A stretch of 64,000 nt of DNA, taken from assembly GCA_014607495.2 (NCBI GenBank), contig CP053157.1, positions 1,178,001-1,242,000 on the forward strand, given 5' to 3'. This document shows, piece after piece, positions 12,001 to 22,662 of this stretch. This stretch comes from Carposina sasakii (lineage: Eukaryota; Arthropoda; Insecta; Lepidoptera; Carposinidae). The first letter of the stretch is position 1; every line of letters starts with the position of its first letter. The notes beneath the pieces were generated by a model, which saw only the letters and a list, made by a program, of their open reading frames with translations, was not told where the DNA came from and made no database searches. The position numbers and the translations under genes were made by a program.

Positions 12001-15000
12001 AGTGTTGCTAACGTTAGTTTTATTGGAAATATGACGGACTTTTTGATGTCATGCGAACTGTTGAATATGTTTGTTTTAACAGTTTTTGATAGCATAGCAC
12101 TTATACAGGTGGTTTGTGGCCTACCCAGTGTCGTGTTATTTTTTTGTCAGAAATCCGAAGGGAGAGATTTGGGGAACCACGTGTCCTTGGATGAAATGTC
12201 ACAAACAATTATATACTTACTTTAATAGGTACCTTTTTTTTAAAACCGCACACCGAAACAAGAATGGAATCTAGAGATTCGAGATTTTGATATTATTCAA
12301 GTACAAAATAATTCGATTTTGGTGTGTGATTATCTAAAAGTGATGTATTAGTTGTACTTAGTCTATTGATAGATACAATGGCATGTAATTTTCTTGGAAA
12401 ACTTATTTAGGATATTGAACCTCCAATGTCCAAGCCTTTGTATGCGATCGAGCCACTGTGCGCCGTTGAAATATTTTATAGACCGCAGGAGAACGCCTCG
12501 CGTTCGTCCCGCTCATCGCTCGACTCCCGCTTCAGCTTTGCTATTGCAACTTAGGTAATGGCCCTGTACACTCCATAATATTTCAAGAGCGCACAGTGTT
12601 TTCGATGTCAGCGACATTCGAATTCATTCGATGCGAGACCGTCGGTGGCCACACACGTCTGGTTTGCGTCGCATTAAAATAAATTAGAATACTAACAGCT
12701 AATAAGGGAATGCTCACAGATCGTGCGCTCTGATACCACTGATTATAATACGCTTCCCATTCCAATGAGCTTTTAGTTAATGCGTTTGATGCTCAGAGTA
12801 ACAGAAACATAAAGTGCCCCTGTGGCTCTTTAATCCATAATAGATAAACGTTAGCTATACCCAAGAAGGGTTCATATTCATATACACACTGACAATGTGA
12901 CCCTTGCGCGTGAAAATTGGAAAGATTTGAAATTGTAAAGATCAATTGTAAAAATCACCTTGGGCAGACAGCAGACCGTCAAATAATGTATGAAATTCTT
13001 GGCAATATGAGTTTCGAAAGAAACCTACATATTAGTTTACCGGAAGAAATTTCCGTTAACTTTGATACAAAACTTTATTTGACATTGTATTTGTTGATCG
13101 TGGTATACAGGGTGTAACAAAAAGGGTATGTTAAGCGAAAAGCTATGTGAACAGCCCACTGTAGAGAACCTATCCACAAAATTTGCGACCCGAAATCACA
13201 TGTTTATTTTTCCCGATAGTATGGAGAATTTGTATATATCTCAGGAATTTTCATACAATCTTGAAAATATATAATATAACTTGTGTACCTACTTTATAAT
13301 AAACGATAAGAAACTATGTTGACTCTATAACTAAGGGGCCATCGATATTTTACGTCACAGGTTAAGGGGGAGGGAGGGGGTCGTCAAACTGTGACATTGT
13401 GTGACAAGGGGGTGGGGGGGGGGTCCTAAATTTCGTGACGTCACATTTTCATTCAATAATCTCTAAATATAAATTTGCAAAAAAGCTTAAATGTGACGTC
13501 TCACAAATGTGACCAGCTGTGACAAGGAGGGGGGGAGGGGTAAAATATCATGAAATTCGTGTGACGTAATTTATGGATGACCCCTAATGAGATAAGATAT
13601 TTAATTGTAAAGTTAATATCAGGCGTCACTATTCGGGAAGTTCAAATTTCCATCGAGGATTCGCCCACCACCGGGTCCTACACCCTCCGCTGACCCGATA
13701 TATGAGATTAAGGCAAGAAAATGATCATGATCTATCCTCATCATTTTTTTTATGCTTGATGATGACGCTTTGATCTATCAAAGTGTTCTGTTTTAATTTG
13801 CCGTATGTAGGTATTTTATTATAGCCAGCAAGAAGTGACCTCTAAAGGGGCTATGTCGCCTATGTTTTGTTTCATGCCCGATCACGCTCTATATAGTGAT
13901 TACTCTGAGATTGTAACGCTGGAGGGCTTTTACTTTTTTAAATATGACCGGAAATGAGGAATCAAAAGAATTTCATTGTGTTAAGTTACACACTCTAATG
14001 TTTATGAAATTAGGGATTTGTTTGTGTGATAACGTTTAAATCGTAATAATAAGTAGTTTTTTTAAAAGTAGTTTATTATCCTCTACATATTTGTTTTCTA
14101 ATTGCCAGTTTCAACACTTGATAGAGTGCGTTTCACCGTATAGTTCAGTTAGTTCCAAAATCAGGCATAGGAATCATAGTTGGTAATTATATTTATTTTA
14201 TATTTATATGTGTATTGCGTATATTCGTACAAGATTATAAATCGTATTTGCCTGTAGTATTAAGATAGTCAACTAGTTCGCATAAAGTTATGCATGGTAG
14301 GGTCACATAATTAGGCACAGTTTGCGCCCAACTACCGCCATAACGTTTTTAATAGCATTATTACCATCGTAATATGTAGTGTGGTGCTTTAAAAATTGTT
14401 ATGATAATTATGACCTTTACAGGTCATTAAATGTATTCCATATCTTAATAATAAGCACGCCTTTGTACATTTTCTTTCATAATTTCTGTCTGTATGTAAT
14501 TGTATGTGTACAATAAAGAATAAGAATTAAGAATTAAGAATATCTTTGAATATACAGGATGTTTTTTCGTTGCCACCCTTAACGAAGAGTACGTACTCTA
14601 TACATCAAATAAGGTAAGTTTATGCCAAAAAAAATGCTGGGAAATGATGTAAATTTTTTAGAAAAAGTTTTTTTATTACTTGATCGGGCGAAATTTATAG
14701 TGTCCAGTGTTTATGCTAGTTCTATCATAGACAGATATTAATTATTTCTCGTAAAAAAATCTTGCTACGCGCGTCTATGTGCATTTATGCAGAAAAACGC
14801 AGTCTATTTACTCAACTTTAGACCCTAATATCTTGGGAATCAGACACATCCCAGGTATGCTTCCATGGAGAAAAATGATTGTGATGATGAGGTGAATCCG
14901 TAGTTAGTTTTCGGGAACGTTGACAACCAAAAAATCACCCTGTATTTTAACTTCATTTATCCCACTACATTGTATTGTAGAATATACTCAATTGTTTATC

Positions 15001-18000
15001 ACTTTAGCATCGTTTTAAAGGGCATCATAAAAAACTTCGAAGTCTGGTTTTAGCCACCGCCGCAAAAATTACGTGCTGGTCAAATTTTATTCTACGGAAT
15101 CGTCATAAAACTTCCGTCCAATTGGAATCAGTTGGATTATTGGCTGATTCTTTAGATGTTTTACGAGACGATGTCAAATACTATAAAGCATTTTAATTAT
15201 TATGCTTTATTGTACAAAGTGAAGTTTTAAAGGCAAGCTTATCTCTTAGAGAGATTTCTTCCAGCAAACCAATCGTGAAAGAGAAATAAACATAAAGGCA
15301 AAAAACTTTTCTTTAAACCCTTATCTATTGTTTATTTTATTTTTTTATTAACTTCACCCGTTCTCTCATTTCAGCACAAATGTCGATGGAGAGTATGATG
15401 GTGGGTGGCGTGGGTTCTGTCGGGATGGGCTCGGTGGGCGCCGGAGTGCCCTCCATGGGGGGCATCCAGCTCGTGCGCGACCCCGCCTCGGGCACCCTGC
15501 TCCTCCTCCCCGCGCCCCCCGAGCTCCCCCACACCGTCGTCTGGGCCGGCGTGCCCTACCCCTCCGCCCCGCTCCTCCTCCCGCAAGCCCCGCACCCCTC
15601 ACACCATTTACAACTCCTACCAGGAGACCTCCTAGCGTCCTCAACCCTGCAGCACACCCACACACACTCAACCCGCCTAGTCACCCTCGCCCCTGCCCCC
15701 CCGCCGCAGCACCAACACGACAAACGCAAACCGATAATGCAACCTCTCATGACTCCTCATACCCTGATCAAAATCGAGCCGGATCCTCAGGAGAAACCTC
15801 AGCCGTCCTTCGTCCCAGAACCGATACCGCCACCGCCGATGATGGCGACGCATTTGTACTATCAACCGGAGTTTACTGAGCAAGCGTGCAGGAGTCAGGC
15901 GACGTCTCCAGCCGCGCCGCCGACTCCACCTCCTGACGCTCCTGAGGCGCCGGCACACAGAGACGCTTCCAACCAAACAGATCACATTGAAGACGAAGAC
16001 GATTCGCCAAATCACGCAGACGAAGATGAAAGAGATGTCGCCTGCGTCGGAGTGGCTCATTTCCCTGAGGAACAGTCTCCGCCCAATCAAATACTGCAGC
16101 CAGCACCAATAGATAGCGCTGAGGATTCGTCGTCAGAAGGATTGGCAACTTCAGCCGTGGTTGGCGCAGTTGAAAAAGCTATAGATGCTATTGAAAGAGA
16201 CGAAACTCTCGATACTTCCAGCAGCGGCGGCTCGCATGACTTAGTAATCGATACTGGCAGCATTTCCCCGTCAACGCCGCAGACTAGACCACCAGTCGAT
16301 GTCAGCGGACTGGAGTTATTATCGAACAGTATAGAACAATTCGAAAGAACAACACCTGGGTCCAGTATTCCAACTCTAGAACAATCAACACCGTTGACTA
16401 TTGACACGAGAACAAGCACAAAACTAAATATCATGATCAAAACTTCACCTAAATCTCCTCCGCGAACAGATGCTGAATCGCAAAGAAGGTTTGAGTTTCC
16501 TGCCATGAATACTGTTGAGAGTGAGAGGACCAAGCCTTCCCTCGATGGTCTAGGTTTGCTTTGCGCACTAGCGGAGCAAAGGTTTATGGAAGAAGTGCAG
16601 GATCCTTCCAAAAGTTTACCTATGACGTCACGTACGTTCATAAAAAATGAACCCTTGTTAAGTCCATTGCAACGCGATAGAGATAGATTGACAGAATCTA
16701 AAAAAGATAAACACAGACATAGAGATCTAGACTCGTCAAGTGAGAGAAAAAGACACAGAGATCGCGACTCTTCAAGTGAACGAAAGAGAAAACGAAGCGG
16801 CGATCGCGAGGAAAGGCTTAGGCATAAACTTGAGAAGATGCGGAAACATAAACGGGATAGAGAAAGAGATGTAACAAGGAATACTGGAGGAGAACTGGAA
16901 GCAAGTTTAAGACGAGTGACAGCGTGTGCTTGTGGTATCGAACCTTGCGCTCATACCTTGCCTCAAGTACCCTCAGCGCAAGACCTTGTCAATGCTATGG
17001 AGAAAGACATGCGAGAACGACTTAAGGAGTTGCAAAGACAATGCGATGAAAAAAGGGCCCAACTGAACGCTTTAACACCACCATTACCGGCCTTGTCTAG
17101 TCCCGCGACATCGTCAACCCCTGCTTTATCTCCAGACTCGGATAGAGGTTCGTCTAAAAAGAGGAAAGTTGGTAGACCACGAAAAGTATCCAGCCCAGAT
17201 TCTACTGAAACGATCGTGGCAAAGAAACCCAAGTCTAAAAGCAGTCTTGTTGGATATTTACTAGCGAAGGGTAAACTTAAAGGCGGCATATTATGTTCAA
17301 GAGGAGAACCATCTAGAGAGGAGGGTAATAGGACTAGTAAAGTTCGCCCGAAACTAAAAGCGGAACCAATCATGAAAACGTATTCCGAAGAAGATGATCA
17401 CGAATGGTCATTAAATAGATCTGCTAGTTCGTCGATGGAAAGTCTGAACGAAGTTCGCCAAAAGAATCGAGAAAAAGTCGATCGTTTAGTACGGAAACAT
17501 TCCAGAGATGGTATGCCGGAACTCGAATTCGCTTACCGACGGGCCAGCGCCTCTAGCGATAGTGATAAAGAACGCCGTCGTGCAAAGAAAAGGCGAAAGA
17601 GCACTAAAAAGGATAGGCCTCAAGAAAATAAAGATAAAGAGGTTGTTCCAATGCCCGTTTCTAAATGTACATTAACTGAGAATAAATTAGATGAGTCTCC
17701 AAGAGTATTGACAGCTATGGGAGGGTTGTTCTATGCGGGGAAGCTGAGTGCAGTGACGGCTCCAGATGTGTATGCTATCACGTTAGATGGAGAGAGGGGG
17801 AATAAGCCTCATATTTTATCGAGGGAGGAAACTTTGAAAGATGCTGTAAGTATTTCTTTGCTATATTTTTAAATCTTTGTATAATAAGTTTGTTACCTAT
17901 GATTATGCTATGTATAAAATAGAATATGTAGGTACATCTGCTCCATCCCCTTCTGTGCGTGTCGTAAGAGTCTATAAAGAAAATCAAGTACTTTACTGAT

Positions 18001-21000
18001 CTATTAAACCTGGCTTCGCAATTACACTAAATGCTGTACGATCTCTTTCTTCATCCTGTAGTTCTTTTTTATGGAAAGCAACCCCTTTATGGAAATACCG
18101 ACTATTTCGTAGTCACTGGGGGTCCTACAGCTGGGCAAAAGTCTACATATCATATGGAAATACTGTTGTATCTTCTAATATAATCTTGCATGTCTCTTTC
18201 AGATTCTAGAAGTAAGTCCCTCATCATCATCAGAGCTGACGACCGGTACTCGAGTGTGCGCGTACTGGTCTCAGCAGTATCGTTGCTTGTACCCTGGAAC
18301 CGTGGCAGCGGCGCCAGATTCTGCTGATGATAAGTTCGTAGCTGTGGAGTTTGATGACGGCGACTCGGGCACAATAGCTATTGAGGATATTAGACTGCTG
18401 GAACCAAATTATCCTGTTGTTGGTAAGTAATGTTGAATGGTTCTTTTGAAACTCGAATCAAGAGTGGTTGTTTCACAGTTACCTTATGCATAGACCGTCA
18501 TAGAAACATTTAATTTAAATCTGTTACAATATCTTTTAACATGCACCTACTTTTAATATGCACAGCCAAGACTTTTGTATTTACAAGAAAGTGTATTTAT
18601 ATCTATTTTAGAATACGAAAATCAACTCTTCACTCTAAGTAAACGGAGAAGAAATACCAGCGTCACAGAAGAGAAGAAGCCATCCACATCTAGTACAGAC
18701 ACTAAACCCACCGAGCCGTCCACATCCACTGAAACCGCAGAAGACAAAAAAGACAGAAAGAAACTGAAAAAGCACAGAAAAGACAAAATGAAAAGGTTTC
18801 AATCCACTGAAGAAGATCCACAAGGCGACTACGTTAAAAAGAAAAAGAAAAAACACAAATGCTGCGAAGAGCATTGCAAACATAGGAAACATCACAAGAA
18901 ACACAGAAAACATAGGAAAAGACATCACTCAAGTTGCAAGGAGCACTCTAGTTCATCCGGCGATGATAATCAAAAACATAAATCGTCATCCGACTTCATA
19001 GATTCAAATAAATCAAATGAGGACTCTGGCGATTCTAATGATAGATTATCAACGCTCATTGCTGTGGAGAAATCACCTGAAGAGAAAATGAAGACTGTCA
19101 TAAAAAAAGCAGTGTTGTCTAAAAAGTGTTTGGTGAAAACAGCTGTGTTGGACTTTAGCAATCTGGGGAAAGATAAAGTAGAGAGAAAGGAAGAAAGTAA
19201 AGACAATTTGAAGGACAGTGGAATAGGACTTGAGGAAGAACCTACTCCGTCTACTAGTGATAGTGCCAAAAAGGTATTATAATTTTTTAACCAGTATTCT
19301 TTGTTGCTATGTGGTCGATGGTCATGTATCCTAGATTCCTAACTAGATTGTACATTTCTATCTTCCGACAAAGTAGCTTCTTCGTATGTAACACACTTTA
19401 AAAAATATCTAGGAAAACATTTTCCAAATATGTTACTTGTACCCAGATCGAGTAATCCAAAAAGCGACGGAAGGCCCTCCACTTACAATAGAAAAGTATC
19501 ATTAACTGGTTAAAAATGGTCTTATTGATAACCTAGCCTCTTTAGTGATTGATGACTCACGTCACTATTCCCTATGATTTTTAGAAAACCAAGGGCCGCA
19601 CCGTATCATCTGCGTCCTCGGACGGCGCTGTGGCAGGCGTCAGCAAGATGGCGGCGTTCCTGCCGGGCGGCGCGCTGTGGCGCTGGCTCGGGCCCGCCTA
19701 CCGCCGCACCGCGCGCCCCCGGCACAAGAAACTGTTCTATAAGGCCATCCAGAGGGGGGAGGAGACTATACATGTAAGTTCTTTTTGCGGTTTTAACGTT
19801 ACAAAGGTACAAGACGTACAAGGGTCACCGACATAGCCTAACGGTCCAGCAAGCTAAACTGGCAATGAGCAAGGCACATAGCTCGAAGGACTGACGACTG
19901 ATGCAGCCGAAAGCTTACCACGTATCGGCAAATGCAGCGTGGGAAGGCCACCCGCGAGATGGACGGACGACCTAGCCAAGGTCGCGGGTATCGGTTGGAT
20001 GCAGACCGTTTCCGATCGGTCGGAATGGAGGTTGTTGGGTGAAGCCTATGTTCAGCAGTGGACTTCTCATGGCTGATAATAATGATAATGTGTGTTAGTT
20101 AGTAAGGTCTGCAAATTCCGGCAGGCTGATTTTATAGTTTGATTTGAAATACACACATCAGGACCTAGGCGTCCCCAACTTCTTAAACTTTAACATAATA
20201 ATTTAAAATGACAAATGTATTACTATCAAATTAATAATTTATAGCTACTAACATTTAAATATATTTGTTTATTTAATATAATTAATTTGTAACTAACAAA
20301 AATGGGTCTTAGTTACCTCAATAAATGAATTTATTATTATGTTATTTACCTGTTACCTTTCTGTCTGAGCTTCTTTAAGACTTAATAAAACTAATTTTGT
20401 AGCAGTCAGAATCGATCAAAAGACCTTCCATTACGCCTTTACCTTATCCGTACATGTCGTACATCTAAAGTAATTCAGGGGCATGCCCTCAAGGGATAGG
20501 CTAGCAACTAGTCGCTATGCTGGCCGTGGCTGGCCATGGCTGTGGGATTTTCTTTAGCATCCTGCAGTCTGACAATTTCGTGGAATTTGGGACCTTAATG
20601 TTGTACAAGTTACCAGCATCGCATAACTCGCAGGTGGGCGAGGCGGCGGTGTTCCTGTCGACGGGGCGCGCCGACCGGCCGTACATCGGCAAGGTGGCGG
20701 CGCTGTGGGAGGCGCGCGGCGCGATGGCCGTGCGCGTGCACTGGTACTACCACCCCGAGGAGACCGAGCCCGGCGCGCCGCCGAGCCCGGCGCTTTTGCG
20801 AGAGATGTGGTGGAAGTTGCTTAGGATTTTCTGTCCAAAGGACACCCTTGTCCGCTGTTTTTCAGGCTGTCTGAACCGTGTTAGCTAGACATTTTTACAA
20901 ACGAATTTCTGTTGCCGCTATGTAATACTAAAAATATATCTAAGAGCTAGCTCACGAAGGAGTATATACTTTTGAGCGACAATTTTATGATATTAAAAAT

Positions 21001-22662
21001 TTACAGAAAGTGAAAATATCTTGGTTTTCTATAAAAAAAAATAATATCCTACTAAAAGGAATATCGCCTTTAGGTCGCCAGGATGACTTTTTCATCTCAG
21101 CTGCTTTCTTTTAGTGTTGATATGATCTAATCTAAAAGTCAGGGAATAGAAATATAACCTATAGAAGTATGTCCGAAGGCCGATTTGAGGAATTTTTATG
21201 GGTTCAGATTTGACACGGTTCTGTCTCAGTGTCAGCGGTCAGTGGCTACGAGTGTATTCAACCAAAAAGACTTACCATCGAAATGTAGGATATCCTGCCA
21301 AAATTATTCTCAAAAACTGAAAATAAATAACATCACATTTCACCGGTAAATATTTGATGTTTTTACGTAATTTCATTAATAATTTAATAAATACAAAATA
21401 AAATTTCATATTTTTTAAAATTGTCATTGAGAACAAAATGTTGCAATGTGTGTAGAATTTACCCTATTTTTAAATACAGATTGTAGGTAAAAGTGTAGGT
21501 TTTCGCAACTATGAAACTCCCGTTATACTTATCTAATTTCTGAAATATTAAATTTTGATCTTCTATATTTAAAGAAGAAAAAGAAGATAGGAATAAATGC
21601 GATTCTTTCATTACTATGGAATTTTATTTCCTGCTAACTCAATAACTGCTACAATTAGATAATTGGAAATATATCTAATATAATATCGTTTTTTACAAAA
21701 AAATAACTAAGAGCTACAAAGTTAAGTTTTCCGTTTTGGTAAATATATATAAAAATACTACATATACATCCTTCGTGAGACTAATTTTATTTTTACATAC
21801 TGTTATAATCAATTTTATGTAATTTTAAAATAAAAAACTTTGACAAATTTTAATAACCCTGGGGTACATAAGAAATTTTTGTGAAAATAGCACCGCTACA
21901 CACTTGGTTTTTTTATACTAAAATTTTATCTTTGAAAAATTATAGGCTCTCCTACTGTATTAATTAAAAGTTACTACAATATTTATGTTCTATTCAAATT
22001 AAATCTTAAAAATATCGTCCTTTCCTTTATTGGATTTAAAACCAGGAATTTTCGCTTTGTTTAATATATTTTATGTTTAAATTTCACGATGACTTTTGCA
22101 AATCATTATACTTCTCAGCATCAATAATAAATTTATGACTATTTCCCCACATCTAGGGAAATCTTTTATGGCAACATTAATTTTATGTCATGCATACGTC
22201 AATGATATTTTATGCCTGTTTTTTCGCCTTGCGTTTGGTTGGAACACACTTTCTATAGGTTATATTTCTATTAGTCAGGGTAATAATGGCTGTAAGACAA
22301 GGGGCACTAACTCCCTATAGGAAAGAACGTCCACCATCTTAGTCACCATCCGTGTTCATTTTCCATGTCTCGTAATTAGTATACGCATTTGTTTACAAAA
22401 GGGTTAGTTTATAATGTCCGTTTTTCAATTCCAGGGCGGGCTCTTCGAATCTCCGCACACCGACGAAAACGATGTCCAGACGATCTCTCACAAATGCGAG
22501 GTGCTCTCTCTAGCGCAGTACAAGGAACGCATGGGCGATGACCCGGCTAAGTACAGCACTGTATACGATAACAACGACGTCTACTACCTAGCCGGCCATT
22601 ACGACCCCACGCCGCAGACATTGAAAATGGAACCAGACATCCCCTTCGCGAAGACCTCCTAG
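5851..22662 (+). CDS. wge: winged eye / BAHCC1-TNRC18-like BAH-domain chromatin protein (gene span, 3' part)
   Basis: Seven coding exons (5851-6006, 15375-17845, 18203-18422, 18612-19273, 19585-19773, 20634 to about 20806, 22435-22662) encode the C-terminal part of the insect winged eye protein, ortholog of vertebrate BAHCC1 and TNRC18. In order the product shows a proline-rich segment, the conserved block [12 protein letters not shown], a Lys/Arg/Ser/Asp low-complexity tract, a Cys/His cluster, a predicted coiled coil, an AT-hook (GRPRK), the block [19 protein letters not shown], a Tudor/SH3-like module ([17 protein letters not shown] ... VEFDDGDSG), a His/Lys-rich linker and a C-terminal BAH domain ([14 protein letters not shown] ... 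[14 protein letters not shown]). The family is nuclear. Vertebrate BAH domains of this family read repressive histone H3 methylation, and fly wge affects wing and eye identity and heterochromatin silencing. All junctions agree in phase except the one after the first BAH exon. Upstream exons lie outside or were not recognised. The family assignment is firm; the function here is inferred from homologs. Confidence 0.9.
8240..8296 (+). repeat. tRNA-like 3' half (likely SINE relic)
   Basis: CCTGGTTCGAATCCGGG forms a T-arm with a B-box, and a T-run follows as in Pol III terminators. No matching acceptor or D-arm is present upstream, so this is not a working tRNA gene. Confidence 0.4.
9960..10035 (+). 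promoter_or_regulatory. GC-box / CCAAT cluster in wge intron
   Basis: A GC-rich island in AT-rich intron DNA contains GCGCCCCTCCC, CGGCCAATGACGG and GGGGGCGGGGCTT within 76 bases. These resemble Sp/KLF and CCAAT-box sites. Role as an alternative promoter or enhancer is inference. Confidence 0.35.
10576..10897. mobile_element. MITE family A, copy 3 (interior inverted)
   Basis: Both terminal repeats are long and nearly perfect (GTATGATGAATTTGGTGAGA at left, TCTCACCAAATTCATCATAC at right). The interior is the reverse complement of copies 1 and 2. It lies in the long wge intron. Confidence 0.8.
11257..11333 (+). repeat. 30-bp tandem repeat
   Basis: A unit of 30 bases (starting AATGCCCGAGTTCATCGGTC) occurs twice in succession, preceded by a partial unit (CCGAGTTCATCGGT). 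It makes a small open frame that is not evidence of a gene. Confidence 0.75.
11940..11985 (+). promoter_or_regulatory. NRF1/Ewg-like palindrome in wge intron
   Basis: GCGCATGCGC lies at 11953-11962, next to GTCGGGGCGGAAGC and a GCGCCGGCGC run. The palindrome is the core of the NRF1 (insect erect wing) site, usually found at promoters. No transcript evidence is visible. Confidence 0.4.
13333..13588. mobile_element. G-rich terminal-inverted-repeat element
   Basis: The left end GGGGCCATCGATATTTTACG and the right end GTGACGTAATTTATGGATGA + CCCC are inverted relatives. The interior has runs of G (GGGGGAGGGAGGGGG, GGGGGTGGGGGGGGGG, GGAGGGGGGGAGGGG) and several GTGACGTC/GACGTCAC words. This type of element is common in insects. 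Confidence 0.6.
14552..14946 (+). mobile_element. MITE family D, copy 1 (TACAGGATG ends)
   Basis: It starts TACAGGATGTTTTTTCGTTG and ends AAAAATCACCCTGTA. Over its length it matches the reverse complement of 34767-35154, including AGTCTATTTACTCAAC and CTTCCATGGAGAAAAATGAT. Confidence 0.75.
15375..17845 (+). CDS. wge: wge large central exon
   Basis: This 2.47-kb exon encodes about 823 residues. The acceptor is TTTCAG at 15374 and the donor GTAAGT at 17846, with a phase-0 end. The first 350 bases are very GC-rich and encode Pro/Leu-rich sequence. The family block [12 protein letters not shown] falls near 16550-16590. A Ser/Arg/Lys/Asp tract with a duplicated DSSSERKR unit spans about 16690-16880, followed by [10 protein letters not shown] and a probable coiled coil rich in Glu/Arg/Lys/Gln (16990-17080). 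The AT-hook GRPRK is at 17171-17185, directly after a KKRKV nuclear-localisation-type run. The exon ends in the conserved block before the Tudor-like module ([12 protein letters not shown] ... [12 protein letters not shown]). Long open frames on the opposite strand are shadows of its biased composition. Confidence 0.92.
18203..18422 (+). CDS. wge: wge Tudor-like exon
   Basis: This exon has no internal ATG and encodes 73 residues plus one base. It contains [20 protein letters not shown] and [12 protein letters not shown], the hallmark of the Tudor/SH3-like module next to the BAH domain in BAHCC1/TNRC18 proteins. The acceptor is TTTCAG at 18202 and the donor GTAAGT at 18423. It begins in phase 0 after the previous exon, and its last G joins AA of the next exon to make Glu (PVVEYENQLF). 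Confidence 0.9.
18612..19273 (+). CDS. wge: wge Lys/His-rich linker exon
   Basis: The exon starts after a TTTTAG acceptor and ends at a GTATTA donor in phase 0. It begins with the conserved [14 protein letters not shown], then becomes low complexity. A Lys/Arg/His run with several Cys residues at about 18830-18950 looks like a nuclear-localisation or metal-rich linker. A Ser/Asp-rich and a Lys-rich stretch follow. Without splicing the frame stops a few codons past 19273, which supports the donor chosen. Confidence 0.87.
19585..19773 (+). CDS. wge: wge exon leading into BAH domain
   Basis: The 189-bp exon (63 codons, phase 0 at both ends) sits between a TTTTTAG acceptor and a GTAAGT donor. 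It encodes a Gly/Ala/Arg-rich segment with [10 protein letters not shown] and [17 protein letters not shown], which lead directly into [11 protein letters not shown] of the BAH domain in family members. It is strongly GC-rich compared with the introns around it. Confidence 0.87.
19805..20090 (+). mobile_element. RTE-clade non-LTR retrotransposon 3' fragment in wge intron
   Basis: The sequence inside the intron reads, with breaks, as the C-terminal end of an RTE-type reverse transcriptase [17 protein letters not shown] stretch is followed by [19 protein letters not shown] and then [18 protein letters not shown] with a stop codon. The stop runs straight into a TGATAATAATGATAATG tail, and microsatellite tails of this kind are usual for RTE elements. 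An in-frame stop after LNWQ and the absence of the rest of the ORF show it is a dead 5'-truncated copy. Confidence 0.75.
20450..20600. repeat. Copy of dispersed family just upstream of BAH exon
   Basis: The segment contains GCTAGCAACTAGTCGC, GGCCATGGCTGTGGGATT and AGCATCCTGCAGTCTGAC. These match, in diverged form, the recurring family seen near 4560, 11140, 29095, 31905, 34230, 40670, 55680 and 57340. It explains the open frame that runs upstream of the BAH exon acceptor at 20633. Confidence 0.5.
20634..20806 (+). CDS. wge: wge BAH-domain exon, first half (3' end uncertain)
   Basis: The acceptor CTCGCAG at 20633 is followed in phase 0 by [20 protein letters not shown], a tryptophan-containing segment and [13 protein letters not shown]. 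This is the N-terminal half of the family BAH domain and contains the YHPEE motif. The right edge is the weak point. No GTAAG/GTGAG donor lies before the reading frame loses similarity. The first GT after the conserved part is at 20807 (GTGGTG), which would leave two bases, whereas the next exon seems to start in phase 0. A missed microexon or an unusual donor is likely. Confidence 0.8.
20807..22434 (+). other. wge: Probable wge intron inside the BAH domain
   Basis: This is AT-rich sequence with no recognisable long exon and no transposon fragment I can name. A small exon encoding part of the variable loop between HPEET and GLFESP could hide here, which would reconcile the phases on either side. 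I could not identify it. Confidence 0.6.
22435..22662 (+). CDS. wge: wge terminal coding exon (BAH second half)
   Basis: After a TTCCAG acceptor the exon reads [20 protein letters not shown], then [14 protein letters not shown] and [20 protein letters not shown]. It ends in [10 protein letters not shown] and a TAG stop. [14 protein letters not shown] and YYLAGHYDP are signature segments of BAH domains in the winged eye/BAHCC1/TNRC18 family, and the protein ends soon after the domain as in homologs. Confidence 0.92.
   Translation, partial: GGLFESPHTDENDVQTISHKCEVLSLAQYKERMGDDPAKYSTVYDNNDVYYLAGHYDPTPQTLKMEPDIPFAKTS

Larger units (their letters stand above)
6007..15374 (+). other. wge: Long wge intron (9.4 kb)
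   Basis: No other gene is recognisable within it. It holds a MITE copy at 10576-10897, a G-rich terminal-inverted-repeat element at about 13333-13588, a MITE-like element with TACAGGATG ends at 14552-14946, a tRNA-like 3' half near 8240-8296, a short tandem repeat and hairpin at 11257-11391, and two patches with promoter-like motifs near 9960-10035 and 11940-12005. The small open frames across the interval are short and carry no known domain. Confidence 0.7.

Noticed and set aside
15366..17373. Long minus-strand open frames opposite the large wge exon (for example 16087-16641, 16963-17373)
   Set aside because: They mirror the biased composition of a well-supported plus-strand exon and show no domain or splice context.
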